Shown piece after piece: positions 49,165 through 58,359 of a stretch of DNA of 64,000 nucleotides. The notes under the pieces are model-generated. The model had not been told where the DNA came from. It saw nothing but the letters and a program-made list of their open reading frames with translations, and made no database searches. Within the stretch, counting starts at the first letter, position 1; every line of letters begins with the position of its first letter. A program made the position numbers and the translations under genes. Origin of the DNA: Clostridium oryzae (GTDB lineage Bacteria > Bacillota > Clostridia > Clostridiales > Clostridiaceae); NCBI RefSeq assembly GCF_002029235.1, contig NZ_MZGV01000001.1, positions 124,001 to 188,000 on the forward strand, read 5' to 3'.

Positions 49165-52100
49165 TTGGAGATTACATATGAGAATATAGATTTTGTTCAT
49201 CTTCATGTGCATACAGAATACAGCCTTTTGGATGGTTCAGGAAAAATTCCTGCTATGCTCAAGAGGGCTAAAGAGCTGGGAATGAAATCACTTGCTATTA
49301 CAGATCATGGAGTTATGTATGGATGTGTGGATTTCTACAAGGCTGCTAAAGAAATAGGAATCAAACCTATAATTGGTTGTGAAATATATATTGTGCCTAA
49401 ATCAAGGCATATAAAGCAAAATGATAAAGAAAATGAAACTCATCACCTTGTGCTGCTGGTAAAGAATGAAACCGGATATGAAAATTTGATGAAAATAGTT
49501 TCTACAGCATCTATTGAAGGTTTTTATTATAAGCCAAGAATAGACCATGAGTATCTTAAAGAGCACAGTGAAGGGCTGATAGCTTTAAGTGCGTGTTTAG
49601 GGGGAGAGGTTCAGTCCCATCTTGTAAAAGAGGAATACGAAAAGGCTAAGGAAGCAGCTTCTTTTTATAAAAGTGTATTTGGAAAAGATTTTTATCTTGA
49701 ACTGCAATATCATGGAATACAAGATCAGATTAAAGTAAATAATTATAATATTCAGCTTGCGAAGGAGCTTGATATACCGCTTATTGTAACAAATGATGTA
49801 CATTATATACTGCAATCCGATTATAAGGCTCATGATGTACTTTTATGCATTCAAACAGGAAAGACTGTAGATGATGAGGATAGAATGAGATATCCGTCAG
49901 ATCAGTTTTATTTAAAGTCACCAGAGGAAATGTACAGCATGTTTTCTAATGTCCCTCAAGCTATAGCAAACACAGTCAAAATAGCTGAAGAGTGTAATTT
50001 TGATTATGAATTTCATAAATCAAAGCTTCCAAGGTTTCCACTGCCGGAAGGTACAGATCCCTATGAATACCTGAGTGCTCACTGCTTTAAAGGACTTGCA
50101 GAAAGATATGAGGTTTTCAGTGAGCTGGCTGAAGACTTGAGAAATGAAGAGGGTATGCATAAGTTAGCAGAGCAGAAAGAGGAAGTAGCTTTGCTAGTTA
50201 AAAGACTTGATTATGAACTTGGGGTAATAAAGCAGATGGGCTACGTAGACTATTTTCTGATAGTATGGGATTTTATAAGGTTTGCCAATGAAAATGGAGT
50301 ACCTACTGGTCCGGGAAGAGGAAGCGGAGCTGGTTCTATAGTTGCTTATACGCTGGGGATAACTAAGATAGATCCAATTAAATATGGACTGATATTTGAA
50401 AGATTCTTAAATCCTGAAAGAGTAAGCATGCCAGATATAGACAGCGATTTCTGTTATGAAGGAAGACAGAAGGTAATAGACTACGTTGTGGAAAAGTATG
50501 GTAAAAATAGTGTGTCACAGATTATAACCTTTGGTACGATGGCTGCCAGAATGTGCATAAGAGATGTGGGAAGAGCCATGCAGTATAGCTATTCAGAGGT
50601 AGATAAGATAGCTAAGATGATTCCTACCATGCTGGGAATAACTATAGATAAGGCATTAAATATAAATCCAGATCTTAAACAGGCTTATGAGAGTGATGAA
50701 AGGGTTAAAGAACTTATTGATGTAAGCAGAGCGTTGGAGGGGATTCCAAGACATTCTTCCACCCATGCAGCCGGAGTTGTTATCGCTTCACGTCCTTTAG
50801 TAGAATATGTTCCGCTGCAGAAAAATGAAGAGATGATAGTAACTCAGTTTACTATGGGCACGCTAGAGGAGCTTGGACTCCTAAAAATGGACTTTCTTGG
50901 ACTTAGAACGCTTACAGTTATGAGAGACACTGTAGATATGATAAAATCGAATAGAGGAATAAACATAGAATTGGATAAAATACCTCTAGAAGATGAAGCA
51001 GTGTATAAAATGATAGGGCAAGGGAAAACTGTAGGTGTTTTTCAGCTTGAATCTGCAGGTATGACAAGTTTTATGAAAGAGCTTAAGCCTGATTCTCTGG
51101 AGGACATAATAGCAGGTATCAGTCTTTACAGACCAGGTCCAATGGCTGAAATCCCGAGATATATAAAAAACAAAAATAATAGTGAAGAAATTGAATATCT
51201 TACACCTGAACTGGAATCAATACTTAAGGTAACTAACGGAGTTATGATATACCAAGAGCAGGTTATGGAGATAGTACGAAAGCTTGCAGGCTATTCTATG
51301 GGTAGAAGTGATTTAGTAAGGCGTGCAATGTCAAAGAAAAAGCATAAGGTAATGGAAGAAGAAAGAAGAAATTTTATTCATGGAATAGTGGATGAAGATG
51401 GAAAAATCCTTGTGCCAGGCTGCATAAGAAACGGCATTAGTGAAGAGATAGCAAATAAAATATTTGATCAGATGATGGATTTTGCATCTTATGCGTTTAA
51501 TAAATCCCATGCTGCCGCTTATGCTGTTATAGGTTATCAAACAGCATATCTTATGTATTACTATCCTGCTGAATATATTGCGGCTATGCTAAACAGTATC
51601 ATGGGCATAAGTGAAAAGGTTGCTTTTTATATAAGATTTGCCGAAAGTATAGGCATAAAGGTACAGGCACCAGATATAAATGAAAGCTATGCAAAATTTG
51701 CAGTTAAAGATGAAAAAACTATAATATTTGGTCTGGCCTCTATAAAAAATGCTGGCATAAATGCTGTTGAAAGCATAGTGGAGAGCAGAGAGAAAAAAGG
51801 CAAATTTAAATCTCTATTTGATTTTTGTAATAAGATAGATATATCAGCTGTTAATAAAAGAGTCATTGAAAGCCTTATAAAAGCAGGAGCCTTTGACTGC
51901 TTTAATGTTTATAGGTCACAGCTTATTATGGTATACGAGAAGATACTTGATGGTCTTGGAAACGAAAAGAAGAGAAACTTAGAAGGACAGTTGAACTTGT
52001 TTGACACTTCCGAGCAGCAGGAGAGTATGGAGCCTGAAATTAAATATCCCAATATAAAAGAATATGATAGAAGAATGCTGCTAGCCATGGAAAAAGAAAT

Positions 52101-52770
52101 GACAGGGCTTTATATATCTGGTCATCCTCTTGATGAATATGCAGATATCTTAAAAAATAAATCCAACATAAGAACTATAGATATTATGGAAGCTGTTAAT
52201 AGTTCTACAACGTTAGAGGACGAGGTGGAAGGAGCAGAGGAAAACCTGATAATAAATAGGAACTCTTCAGACATCAAGGATGGTAAGAAGGTCATCATAG
52301 GTGGAATAATAACAGGTGTGAGCAGGAAATTTACAAGAAATAATGACAGAATGGCCTTTGTAACACTGGAAGATTTATATGGGAGTATAGAGGTTATTGT
52401 ATTTCCTAAAGTAATGGAAAAGGTTTCTCCGATAATACAAGAAGATTCCATCGTATTAGTAAGAGGCAGGATAAGCATCAGAGAGGATGAGGCACCTAAA
52501 ATCTTATGTGAGGATATAAAGATTTTGGATATAGCATCTCAATATAATAAGTTGTATATAGCTATAGAGGATCAGGATACTGCCAGAGGGTTATATGCAA
52601 ATTTGAGACGGTTGTTTCTGCGCTTTAAAGGAGATATACCAGTATATATATACATGAAAAAAGAAAAATCTGCAGCGCGTATCGGAAAAGATTTAACTGT
52701 GGAACCAGATGGAGAACTAGTATCGCTTTTAAAGAGCGAATTTGGAGAAGAAAATGTTAAGTTAGTATAG
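49165..52770 (+). CDS. dnaE: DNA polymerase III subunit alpha, DnaE type
   Basis: A 1201-residue replicative polymerase. The PHP domain (1-210) starts FVHLHVHTEYSLLDGSGKI; the polymerase core shows PTGPGRGSGAGSIVAY, PDIDSDFCYEGRQ and SLYRPGPMAEIP; a helix-hairpin-helix region, an OB fold (about 1035-1115; VIIGGIITGVSRKFT) and a short C-terminal domain follow. The start is TTG at 49165 because AGGAGGTG (49150-49157) is well spaced and no in-frame ATG lies nearby. TATAAT at 49123-49128 is a likely -10 box. This is the DnaE rather than the PolC form. Confidence 0.97.
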   Translation: MEITYENIDFVHLHVHTEYSLLDGSGKIPAMLKRAKELGMKSLAITDHGVMYGCVDFYKAAKEIGIKPIIGCEIYIVPKSRHIKQNDKENETHHLVLLVKNETGYENLMKIVSTASIEGFYYKPRIDHEYLKEHSEGLIALSACLGGEVQSHLVKEEYEKAKEAASFYKSVFGKDFYLELQYHGIQDQIKVNNYNIQLAKELDIPLIVTNDVHYILQSDYKAHDVLLCIQTGKTVDDEDRMRYPSDQFYLKSPEEMYSMFSNVPQAIANTVKIAEECNFDYEFHKSKLPRFPLPEGTDPYEYLSAHCFKGLAERYEVFSELAEDLRNEEGMHKLAEQKEEVALLVKRLDYELGVIKQMGYVDYFLIVWDFIRFANENGVPTGPGRGSGAGSIVAYTLGITKIDPIKYGLIFERFLNPERVSMPDIDSDFCYEGRQKVIDYVVEKYGKNSVSQIITFGTMAARMCIRDVGRAMQYSYSEVDKIAKMIPTMLGITIDKALNINPDLKQAYESDERVKELIDVSRALEGIPRHSSTHAAGVVIASRPLVEYVPLQKNEEMIVTQFTMGTLEELGLLKMDFLGLRTLTVMRDTVDMIKSNRGINIELDKIPLEDEAVYKMIGQGKTVGVFQLESAGMTSFMKELKPDSLEDIIAGISLYRPGPMAEIPRYIKNKNNSEEIEYLTPELESILKVTNGVMIYQEQVMEIVRKLAGYSMGRSDLVRRAMSKKKHKVMEEERRNFIHGIVDEDGKILVPGCIRNGISEEIANKIFDQMMDFASYAFNKSHAAAYAVIGYQTAYLMYYYPAEYIAAMLNSIMGISEKVAFYIRFAESIGIKVQAPDINESYAKFAVKDEKTIIFGLASIKNAGINAVESIVESREKKGKFKSLFDFCNKIDISAVNKRVIESLIKAGAFDCFNVYRSQLIMVYEKILDGLGNEKKRNLEGQLNLFDTSEQQESMEPEIKYPNIKEYDRRMLLAMEKEMTGLYISGHPLDEYADILKNKSNIRTIDIMEAVNSSTTLEDEVEGAEENLIINRNSSDIKDGKKVIIGGIITGVSRKFTRNNDRMAFVTLEDLYGSIEVIVFPKVMEKVSPIIQEDSIVLVRGRISIREDEAPKILCEDIKILDIASQYNKLYIAIEDQDTARGLYANLRRLFLRFKGDIPVYIYMKKEKSAARIGKDLTVEPDGELVSLLKSEFGEENVKLV

Positions 52771-52863
52771 TACTAAATTTAGTATGTAGTATTGCTAAAT
52801 TAAACTTTTTATAGTAACATTATTGTGGAACATTATTAAAGATATATAACTTAAAAATTATTA

Positions 52864-52902
52864 TTAAACATGTTGGAAGTTTGTATTTTCTGGCATGTTT
52901 AA
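52864..52902 (+). terminator. Possible terminator of dnaE
   Basis: TTAAACATG (52864-52872) pairs with CATGTTTAA (52894-52902), with an inner GAA/TTC; the tail GTTGAGTTTT is only moderately T-rich. The rest of the 350-base gap before pfkA holds the pfkA promoter and 5' hairpin and nothing else that I recognise. Confidence 0.5.
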
Positions 52903-53032
52903 GTTGAGTTTTAACGTAAAATATCTGATAATAAGTAATATAAAGACAAAATATTTGAATGTTATTTATTAGTCATCTGCGCTTTACAGTTCATGGAAAA
53001 AATGGTTTTGGTTGTTTGTCCATAGCATTAAT

Positions 53033-53061
53033 TTAACATTTAATACTATTAATTATATAAT
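53033..53061 (+). promoter_or_regulatory. Promoter of pfkA
   Basis: TTAACA (53033-53038) and TATAAT (53056-53061) with a 17-base spacer. The transcript should begin near 53068, only a few bases before a hairpin. Confidence 0.72.
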
Positions 53062-53073
53062 ATACATATTTGA

Positions 53074-53102
53074 CCACAGTGGGACAAATTGTAGCCCTGT
53101 GG
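53074..53102 (+). promoter_or_regulatory. Hairpin at the 5' end of the pfkA transcript
   Basis: CCACA (53074-53078) pairs with TGTGG (53098-53102), and the inner GGG (53081-53083) with CCC (53095-53097). It would lie within the first 35 nucleotides of the mRNA and 6 bases ahead of the GGAGG ribosome binding site. It could protect the 5' end or serve as an operator or translation switch. Confidence 0.5.
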
Positions 53103-53120
53103 GTGAATGGAGGAATTAAT

Positions 53121-54080
53121 ATGAGAACAATTGCAGTATTAACCAGCGGAGGAGATGCTCCAGGAATGAACGCTGCCATTAGAGCAGTTACAAGAATGGG
53201 TATCGATAAAGGCATGAAAGTAATGGGAATTGAAAGAGGTTATGACGGACTTATCAATGGTGAGATATTTGAGATGACAAGAAGTTCAGTATCAGATATA
53301 ATCCAGCGTGGTGGTACCATATTAAGAACTGCAAGATGTGAAGAATTTAAAAAAGAAGAGGTAAGAAAGAAAGCTGTAAACATACTAAAGGTATTTGGTG
53401 TTGATGGTTTAGTAGTTATTGGCGGAGACGGTTCATTTACAGGAGCAAGGCTATTATCAAAGCTTGGTGTTTCAACTATAGGACTTCCAGGAACTATCGA
53501 TAATGACCTTCAATATACAGACTACACAATAGGTTTTGATACTGCATTGAATACAGTATTGGATGCAATAAATAAATTAAGAGATACTTCAACTTCTCAT
53601 GAAAGAGTAAGCATAGTAGAGGTTATGGGAAGAAATTGCGGAGATATAGCATTATTTTCAGGTATAGCAGGTGGGGCTGAGAGCATAATTGTTCCTGAGA
53701 AAGGAATGGATATCGAAGATATATGCAAAACTATACTTGAAGGCAAAAGAGAAGGAAAGACTCATAATCTTATTATCTTAGCAGAAGGAGTAGGCGGAGC
53801 TGAGAAATTAGCAAAGCATATTCAGGAAGTTACAGGTATTGAGTCAAGAGCTACTATACTTGGACATATTCAAAGAGGCGGAAGTCCATCAGCATTTGAT
53901 AGGGTATTAGCTTCAAGAATGGGAGCAAGAGCAGTAGAACTTTTGCTTGAAGGAAAATCTTCAAGAGTTGTAGGAATGAGGGGCGGAAAGATAGTTGATG
54001 ATGATATTGATGAAGCACTTTCTATGCCAAGAACGTTTGATGAAAACTTATTTGATATAGCAAGAGCATTGTCATATTAG
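53121..54080 (+). CDS. pfkA: ATP-dependent 6-phosphofructokinase
   Basis: A 319-residue glycolytic enzyme converting fructose 6-phosphate to the 1,6-bisphosphate. [14 protein letters not shown], the ATP site [12 protein letters not shown], catalytic LPGTIDNDL with Asp, [11 protein letters not shown] and [15 protein letters not shown] are present. The GGDGS motif marks it as ATP- and not PPi-dependent. GGAGG at 53109-53113 fixes the start at 53121; upstream in-frame codons have no site. It precedes pyk, as in many Firmicutes. Confidence 0.98.
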   Translation: MRTIAVLTSGGDAPGMNAAIRAVTRMGIDKGMKVMGIERGYDGLINGEIFEMTRSSVSDIIQRGGTILRTARCEEFKKEEVRKKAVNILKVFGVDGLVVIGGDGSFTGARLLSKLGVSTIGLPGTIDNDLQYTDYTIGFDTALNTVLDAINKLRDTSTSHERVSIVEVMGRNCGDIALFSGIAGGAESIIVPEKGMDIEDICKTILEGKREGKTHNLIILAEGVGGAEKLAKHIQEVTGIESRATILGHIQRGGSPSAFDRVLASRMGARAVELLLEGKSSRVVGMRGGKIVDDDIDEALSMPRTFDENLFDIARALSY

Positions 54081-54085
54081 AATAT

Positions 54086-54164
54086 AGGGTTTCTTTATAG
54101 AGCTCTAATTTAGGTTTGCTGCCAAACTATGACGCACTATAAATTATTAGTTTAGAAAAACCCT
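54086..54164 (+). other. Nested inverted repeats between pfkA and pyk
   Basis: AGGGTTT (54086-54092) can pair with AAACCCT (54158-54164), TTTATAG (54094-54100) with CTATAAA (54137-54143), and an inner GTTTG with CAAAC. The pairs are nested, suggesting one long interrupted stem. No T run follows, so this is not an ordinary terminator; it may be a processing site or stabiliser that sets the ratio of the two mRNAs. Confidence 0.45.
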
Positions 54165-54199
54165 GTAATATATAAAATTTGCATTAAGGAGAGTATAAT

Positions 54200-55957
54200 A
54201 TGAGAAAAACTAAGATGATATGTACTATTGGACCAGCTAGTGAAAAAAGAGAGATATTAAAAAAAGTAATTGAAGCAGGTATGAATGCATCAAGACATAA
54301 CTTTTCACATGGTGACCATGAAGAACATGGCGGAAGAATTAGAATGGTTCAGGAGCTTCGTAAAGAATTAAATAAGCCAATAGCTATAATACTTGATACA
54401 AAAGGACCTGAAATAAGAACTGGAGATTTCGAACCAGATAAACTTGAATTAAAAGAAGGAGATAACTTCTCAGTAATCTGCGAAAAAGATATTGTTGGAG
54501 ATAAGACTAAATGTACTCTTAGCTACAAAGAACTATATAAGGATGTAGTTCCTGGAAACATGATTCTTATAGATGACGGTCTTGTAGGACTTGAAGTTAA
54601 AGAAGTAGCAGGAAAAGAAATCAAATGTGTTGTTAAAAATTCAGGAGTTGTAGGAAGCCGTAAAGGTGTAAATGTTCCTGGAGTTTCAATACAGCTTCCA
54701 GCTATAACTGAAAAAGATATATCAGATCTTAAGTTCGGTGTTGAGATAGGTGTTGATGCCATAGCTGCTTCTTTCGTAAGAAAGGCTTCAGATGTACTTT
54801 CAATAAGAAAAGTGCTTCATGAAAACGGCGGAGATCACATTAAGATTTTCTCAAAGGTTGAAAACCAAGAAGGCGTTGATAATATAGATGACATCATCAA
54901 ATTCTCTGATGGAGTAATGGTAGCAAGAGGAGATATGGGAGTTGAAATTCCAATAGAAAAAGTTCCACTTGTTCAAAAGATGATTATCGAAAAATGTAAT
55001 GCAGCTGGAAAACTTGTAATAACAGCTACACAAATGCTTGATTCAATGATAAGAAACCCAAGACCTACAAGAGCAGAAGCTTCAGATATAGCTAACGCAA
55101 TATTTGATGGTACAGATTGTATCATGCTTAGCGGAGAGACTGCTAATGGTAAGTACCCAGTAGAAGCAGCTACTACAATGGCTAAAATAGCAGAAGAAGC
55201 TGAGAAACAGCTTAACTACGAAGCAGCTCTTAAGAAGAAGAGAAAATCCCATGTACCAAACGTTCCTAATGCAATAAGCCTTGCTACTTGCAACACTGCT
55301 AGCGAACTTAATGCATCAGCAATAATAACAGTTACACAAAGCGGACAATCAGCTAAGATAGTTTCAAAATACAGACCAGAATGTCCAATCGTTGCTGTTA
55401 CTCCACATGAGGAAGTAGCAAGAGGTTTAGCATTTAACTGGGGTGTTTTTCCCGTAGTTGCAGATAAGAACATAAACCCAGATGAACTTATAGATAAATC
55501 TGTAGATATAGCACTTGAGAGAGGACTTGTTTCAAAAGGAGATCTAGTAGTAGTAGCTGCTGGAATACCTGTAAACTATGTTGGTTCTACTAATATGTTA
55601 AAGGTTCAGGTTGTTGGAGATATACTTGTTAGCGGTAAAGGTGAAGGAACTGAACCAAGACTTGGAACAGTATATGTAGCAAAGAATGCTCAAGAAGTAA
55701 AAGATATTATTGAAGAAGGTTCAATACTTGTAGTTGACAAACTTGATAAGTCATATGAAGTAGTTTTCGATAGAGTTGCAGGTATTATTGCAGAAGATTC
55801 TTCAGTACCATCAGATGTAACTATAGCATGCATGAAGAAAGAAATTCCACTTATATCTGGAGCAGAAAATGCTACAAAGGTATTAAAGACTGGAAGCTTT
55901 GTAACTATGGATGTAGCTAGAGGCGTTGTATTCAGCGGAAAAGCTAACGTTAAATAG
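54200..55957 (+). CDS. pyk: Pyruvate kinase with C-terminal PEP-utilising-like domain
   Basis: A 585-residue enzyme making pyruvate and ATP from phosphoenolpyruvate. The core (1-470) shows KMICTIGPASEKRE, NASRHNFSHGDHEEH, ILDTKGPEIRTG, VARGDMGVEIP and the MLSGETANGKYP signature. Residues about 480-585 form the extra C-terminal domain (FDRVAGIIAEDSS) found in Bacillus- and Clostridium-type enzymes, which explains the length above the usual 470. AAGGAGAG precedes the ATG. Confidence 0.98.
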   Translation: MRKTKMICTIGPASEKREILKKVIEAGMNASRHNFSHGDHEEHGGRIRMVQELRKELNKPIAIILDTKGPEIRTGDFEPDKLELKEGDNFSVICEKDIVGDKTKCTLSYKELYKDVVPGNMILIDDGLVGLEVKEVAGKEIKCVVKNSGVVGSRKGVNVPGVSIQLPAITEKDISDLKFGVEIGVDAIAASFVRKASDVLSIRKVLHENGGDHIKIFSKVENQEGVDNIDDIIKFSDGVMVARGDMGVEIPIEKVPLVQKMIIEKCNAAGKLVITATQMLDSMIRNPRPTRAEASDIANAIFDGTDCIMLSGETANGKYPVEAATTMAKIAEEAEKQLNYEAALKKKRKSHVPNVPNAISLATCNTASELNASAIITVTQSGQSAKIVSKYRPECPIVAVTPHEEVARGLAFNWGVFPVVADKNINPDELIDKSVDIALERGLVSKGDLVVVAAGIPVNYVGSTNMLKVQVVGDILVSGKGEGTEPRLGTVYVAKNAQEVKDIIEEGSILVVDKLDKSYEVVFDRVAGIIAEDSSVPSDVTIACMKKEIPLISGAENATKVLKTGSFVTMDVARGVVFSGKANVK

Positions 55958-55990
55958 TTTATTGCAATTAATAAAAATAAAAATTCAGCA

Positions 55991-56024
55991 TGAACCAATT
56001 CATTAGAGGATTGGTTCATTTTTT
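55991..56024 (+). terminator. Terminator of pyk
   Basis: TGAACCAAT pairs with ATTGGTTCA around a short loop and is followed by six T residues. Confidence 0.9.
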
Positions 56025-56171
56025 AGCCTGTAGGAAATTTGACTGAAAGATGCGGTGAAATTGCTACTGGGTTATCTAAACATGCTCATTGCCATTCGTA
56101 GATAACCCGTTAAAGGCCATTTAGGCCTTTAACCAAGCGGAACTAGCCGACATAGGCTGTAACCATTTTTT
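56025..56171. ncRNA. Unidentified structured RNA candidate behind pyk
   Basis: Two perfect stems stand next to each other: GGGTTATCTA/TAGATAACCC (56069-56078 with 56099-56108) and TTAAAGGCC/GGCCTTTAA (56110-56118 with 56124-56132). AGCCT (56026-56030) can pair with AGGCT (56154-56158) to close the whole, and a local AGCC/GGCT hairpin competes with it. TTTTTT follows at 56166-56171. The GC content is higher than the surroundings and no reading frame exists. Orientation is unresolved; the T run favours plus. I do not recognise it with certainty; the clostridial raiA-motif RNA is one class to test. Confidence 0.55.
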
Positions 56172-56214
56172 ATATGTTAAATTTTTGTTAATTAATAATT
56201 AGATATAAAAAGTA

Positions 56215-56318
56215 TGCTATAATAAATGAATAATTTGTATTACTTATGTTAATAATAAATAAATGGAAAATACTTGGCAACCGATTCTATTCTTGCACCT
56301 TTATGGTGCATTTTTTTT
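56215..56318 (+). ncRNA. Possible small RNA with own promoter and terminator
   Basis: TGCTATAAT (56215-56223) is an extended -10 box without a clear -35. About 70 bases later TGCACC-TTTAT-GGTGCA (56294-56310) with eight T residues forms a clean terminator. No gene lies between, so a transcript of about 85-90 nucleotides is implied. Confidence 0.4.
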
Positions 56319-56364
56319 GTATTTTTTAGCAAAAGGAATTGTTGATATTCATTCTAGTTATTTA

Positions 56365-56744
56365 ATGTTAAAAAATTGAACCAATTAACCAAATAAGTGA
56401 AGCAGAGATAAGAGCTATAACAAAACCTATAAACATACCTTTTATACCACCGATAAGAGGATATCTAAAACTAATACATCAAACAGATTAGGTACCATCC
56501 ATAAACTAAATGTATATAAAAATGCATGTGAAAAAGTTTGCGCCCCGGAAAAATAAGTTATAGCAGTCAATATAGCAATAAATATAACCAATGCTATTAT
56601 TTTTATACTTAACTTTCTTTTATCTGTAGGAAGTTTGTCCTTATATTCAGGTAAACTTTTAACCCGTTCCTGAATTGCAGGCGGATAATTAAATACCTGC
56701 TTTAATGGATTTTTCAATGTACTGCGAACTACGGCTATTGCCAT
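56365..56744 (-). pseudogene. Broken membrane protein gene
   Basis: The open part (56442-56744, 100 residues) has an N-terminal PLKQVFNYPPAIQERVKSLP block, then a membrane helix (IIALVIFIAILTAIT) and a second hydrophobic stretch, and stops at LDILLSVV. One frame further on, the coding resumes as IKGMFIGFVIALISASLIWLIG, a third helix, to a stop near 56365. Membrane proteins I recall with the YPPAI..RV.SLP block have about 30 more residues at this point, so a deletion with frameshift probably broke the gene. No ribosome binding site or promoter is evident. Confidence 0.6.
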
Positions 56745-56982
56745 GATTTTTATGACGTTTGAAATAATATAATTTACTGGTAAAGGAAAACTTGCTTAGC
56801 AAATTGAGGAAGCTATCTTTGTCAATCCCGCCCTTCTCTTCAATGATTTTATTAGCATAGCTTATTATTTTCTTTTTATTGAACATAATAACTTCATACA
56901 CGAAGTCTTCTTTGGATTTAAAGAAATGATAGAAGGTACCCTTTCCTATGTCTGCTTTTTTTGCAATATTATCAATGGTCAT
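56689..56982 (-). pseudogene. TetR family regulator, truncated at both ends
   Basis: The recognition part of a TetR helix-turn-helix is clear (MTIDNIAKKADIGKGTFYHFFKSKEDF). Homology seems to extend in frame a dozen codons upstream of the first ATG (FSVRENGIKK), but no proper N-terminus follows. After about 65 residues the frame runs into the neighbouring membrane-protein gene and the ligand-binding domain is missing. At 97 residues it is half the family length. It was probably fused to the membrane protein region by a deletion. Confidence 0.65.
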
Positions 56983-57027
56983 TTTTTTAATACCATTTTC
57001 TCTGACAGAAAAGGCATAAGTATGCCT

Positions 57028-57063
57028 AAATTTATATTTTCCAAAGGATTTTATATAATTATG
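57028..57063 (+). repeat. Partial copy of the response-regulator promoter region
   Basis: This segment, including CCAAAGGATTTTATATAATT, resembles 58371-58407 (TTCAAAGGACTTTCTATAATTT) over about 36 bases with few changes. The second copy carries the putative promoter of the OmpR-type regulator. Confidence 0.55.
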
Positions 57064-57067
57064 ATAT

Positions 57068-57299
57068 TACGATAAATGATGAAATAGTTGAATTTAGCCA
57101 AATTGAACAAAAGTTACTTGTAATTAATTTTAGAATGTTGGAATGTGACAATGTCAGAATGAATGATTATCGTAAGTATTGTTGTAGGGCTATACTTCTT
57201 GTAATGGCTGGATCGATTATAAAAGACTTTGGTATGGACCAATTATATGTGGTATTATGTTTTATGATGAATATTGATGAATATATAAATGTTATTTAA
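57068..57299 (+). pseudogene. Remnant of an OmpR-type response regulator
   Basis: The frame reads NDEIVEFSQIEQKLL at 57077-57121, closely matching GETVEFSKTEQKLL of the intact regulator at 58455. After that the frame stays open to 57299 (46 codons from an ATG at 57159; MNDYRKYCCRAILLVMAG) without resemblance to the regulator. The receiver domain is absent. It is best read as debris of a duplicated regulator gene. The 57300 to 57348 stretch is AT-rich and empty apart from the hydrolase ribosome binding site. Confidence 0.5.
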
Positions 57300-57348
57300 C
57301 ATAATTTGAAAATGAGAAAATGATTAATTAAGAAAGCAGGTGGTAAAA

Positions 57349-58242
57349 ATGTCAAAAACAAGTGATATGGTTCGAAAAATGTTTAAGGAGAATGATGATA
57401 AAAGGGATGCAGGGTTAAAAACCCCTGAAAGCATTCTTCGGTATGATGATATTATATATGGAGATAATTCGGATTGGCAGAGATTGGATGTTTATAGACC
57501 GAAAAGTAATAAGGATACGCTTCCGGTTATCATTAGTGTTCATGGCGGCGGTTGGGTTTACGGAGATAAAGAAAGGTACCAGTATTATTGCATGGATTTA
57601 GCTAAACGAGGATTTGCAGTGGTAAATTTCACATATCGGTTAGCACCTGAATATAAATTTCCAGCTCCACTGGAAGATACAAATCTTGTATTTGAATGGG
57701 TTATTTCCAATGCAAAAGAATATAGATTTGATACAGAAGCTGTTTTTGCAGTTGGAGATTCTGCTGGTGCTCATATTTTAGGACTGTATACAGCAATATG
57801 TACTAATGAAACCTATGCTAAAAATTTTGAATTCCATGTGCCAAAAGATTTTGCTCCAAAGGCAATCGCTTTAAATTGTGGAGCCTACGAAATTACATTT
57901 GATGAAAAAAGCGATGATTTGACACAAACTTTGATGGGAGACTTTTTGCCAGAAAAGGGTACATCATTAGAACTTGAAATGATTAATGTAGCAAATCATA
58001 TAACAAAAGATTTTCCGTCAACCTTTTTTATGACTGCAACAGGAGATTTTTTAATAGAGCAGCCAAAGGTATTATGCCAAAAGCTGATGAAAGAAAATGT
58101 ACCATTTGAATTTCGTTTTTATGGAGATGCAAAACATGAATTAGGACATGTGTTTCATTTGAATTTGAAAATGAAAGAGGCTGATTTATGTAATGATGAA
58201 GAATGTAATTTCTTTCGAAGCTTTCTTACATCAAAAGAATAG
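57349..58242 (+). CDS. Alpha/beta hydrolase, HSL-type esterase
   Basis: A 297-residue cytoplasmic enzyme. VHGGGWVYGDK is the oxyanion-hole HGGG motif of hormone-sensitive-lipase-type esterases; the nucleophile is S138 in VGDSAGAH; the likely Asp is in TGDFLIEQP and the His in KHELGHVFH. It should cleave short-chain carboxylic esters or acetylated substrates. AGCAGGTGG (57335-57343) favours the ATG at 57349 over the GTG at 57340. Its role beside the sensor-transporter module is unknown. Confidence 0.92.
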   Translation: MSKTSDMVRKMFKENDDKRDAGLKTPESILRYDDIIYGDNSDWQRLDVYRPKSNKDTLPVIISVHGGGWVYGDKERYQYYCMDLAKRGFAVVNFTYRLAPEYKFPAPLEDTNLVFEWVISNAKEYRFDTEAVFAVGDSAGAHILGLYTAICTNETYAKNFEFHVPKDFAPKAIALNCGAYEITFDEKSDDLTQTLMGDFLPEKGTSLELEMINVANHITKDFPSTFFMTATGDFLIEQPKVLCQKLMKENVPFEFRFYGDAKHELGHVFHLNLKMKEADLCNDEECNFFRSFLTSKE

Positions 58243-58359
58243 ATGCCTTTAATCAATGCCTCTGGATATAGGTAAACTGTATTTTAAAATTGCTGAAATA
58301 ACTTCTATCATTTATAAACTATAAATGTAACTTAAAAAGAATACAAAGATCGCAGGTGG

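Noticed and set aside
56235..56330. Tiny reading frame of about 27 codons in the putative small RNA
   Set aside because: It has no ribosome binding site, runs through the terminator stem, and has no recognisable sequence.
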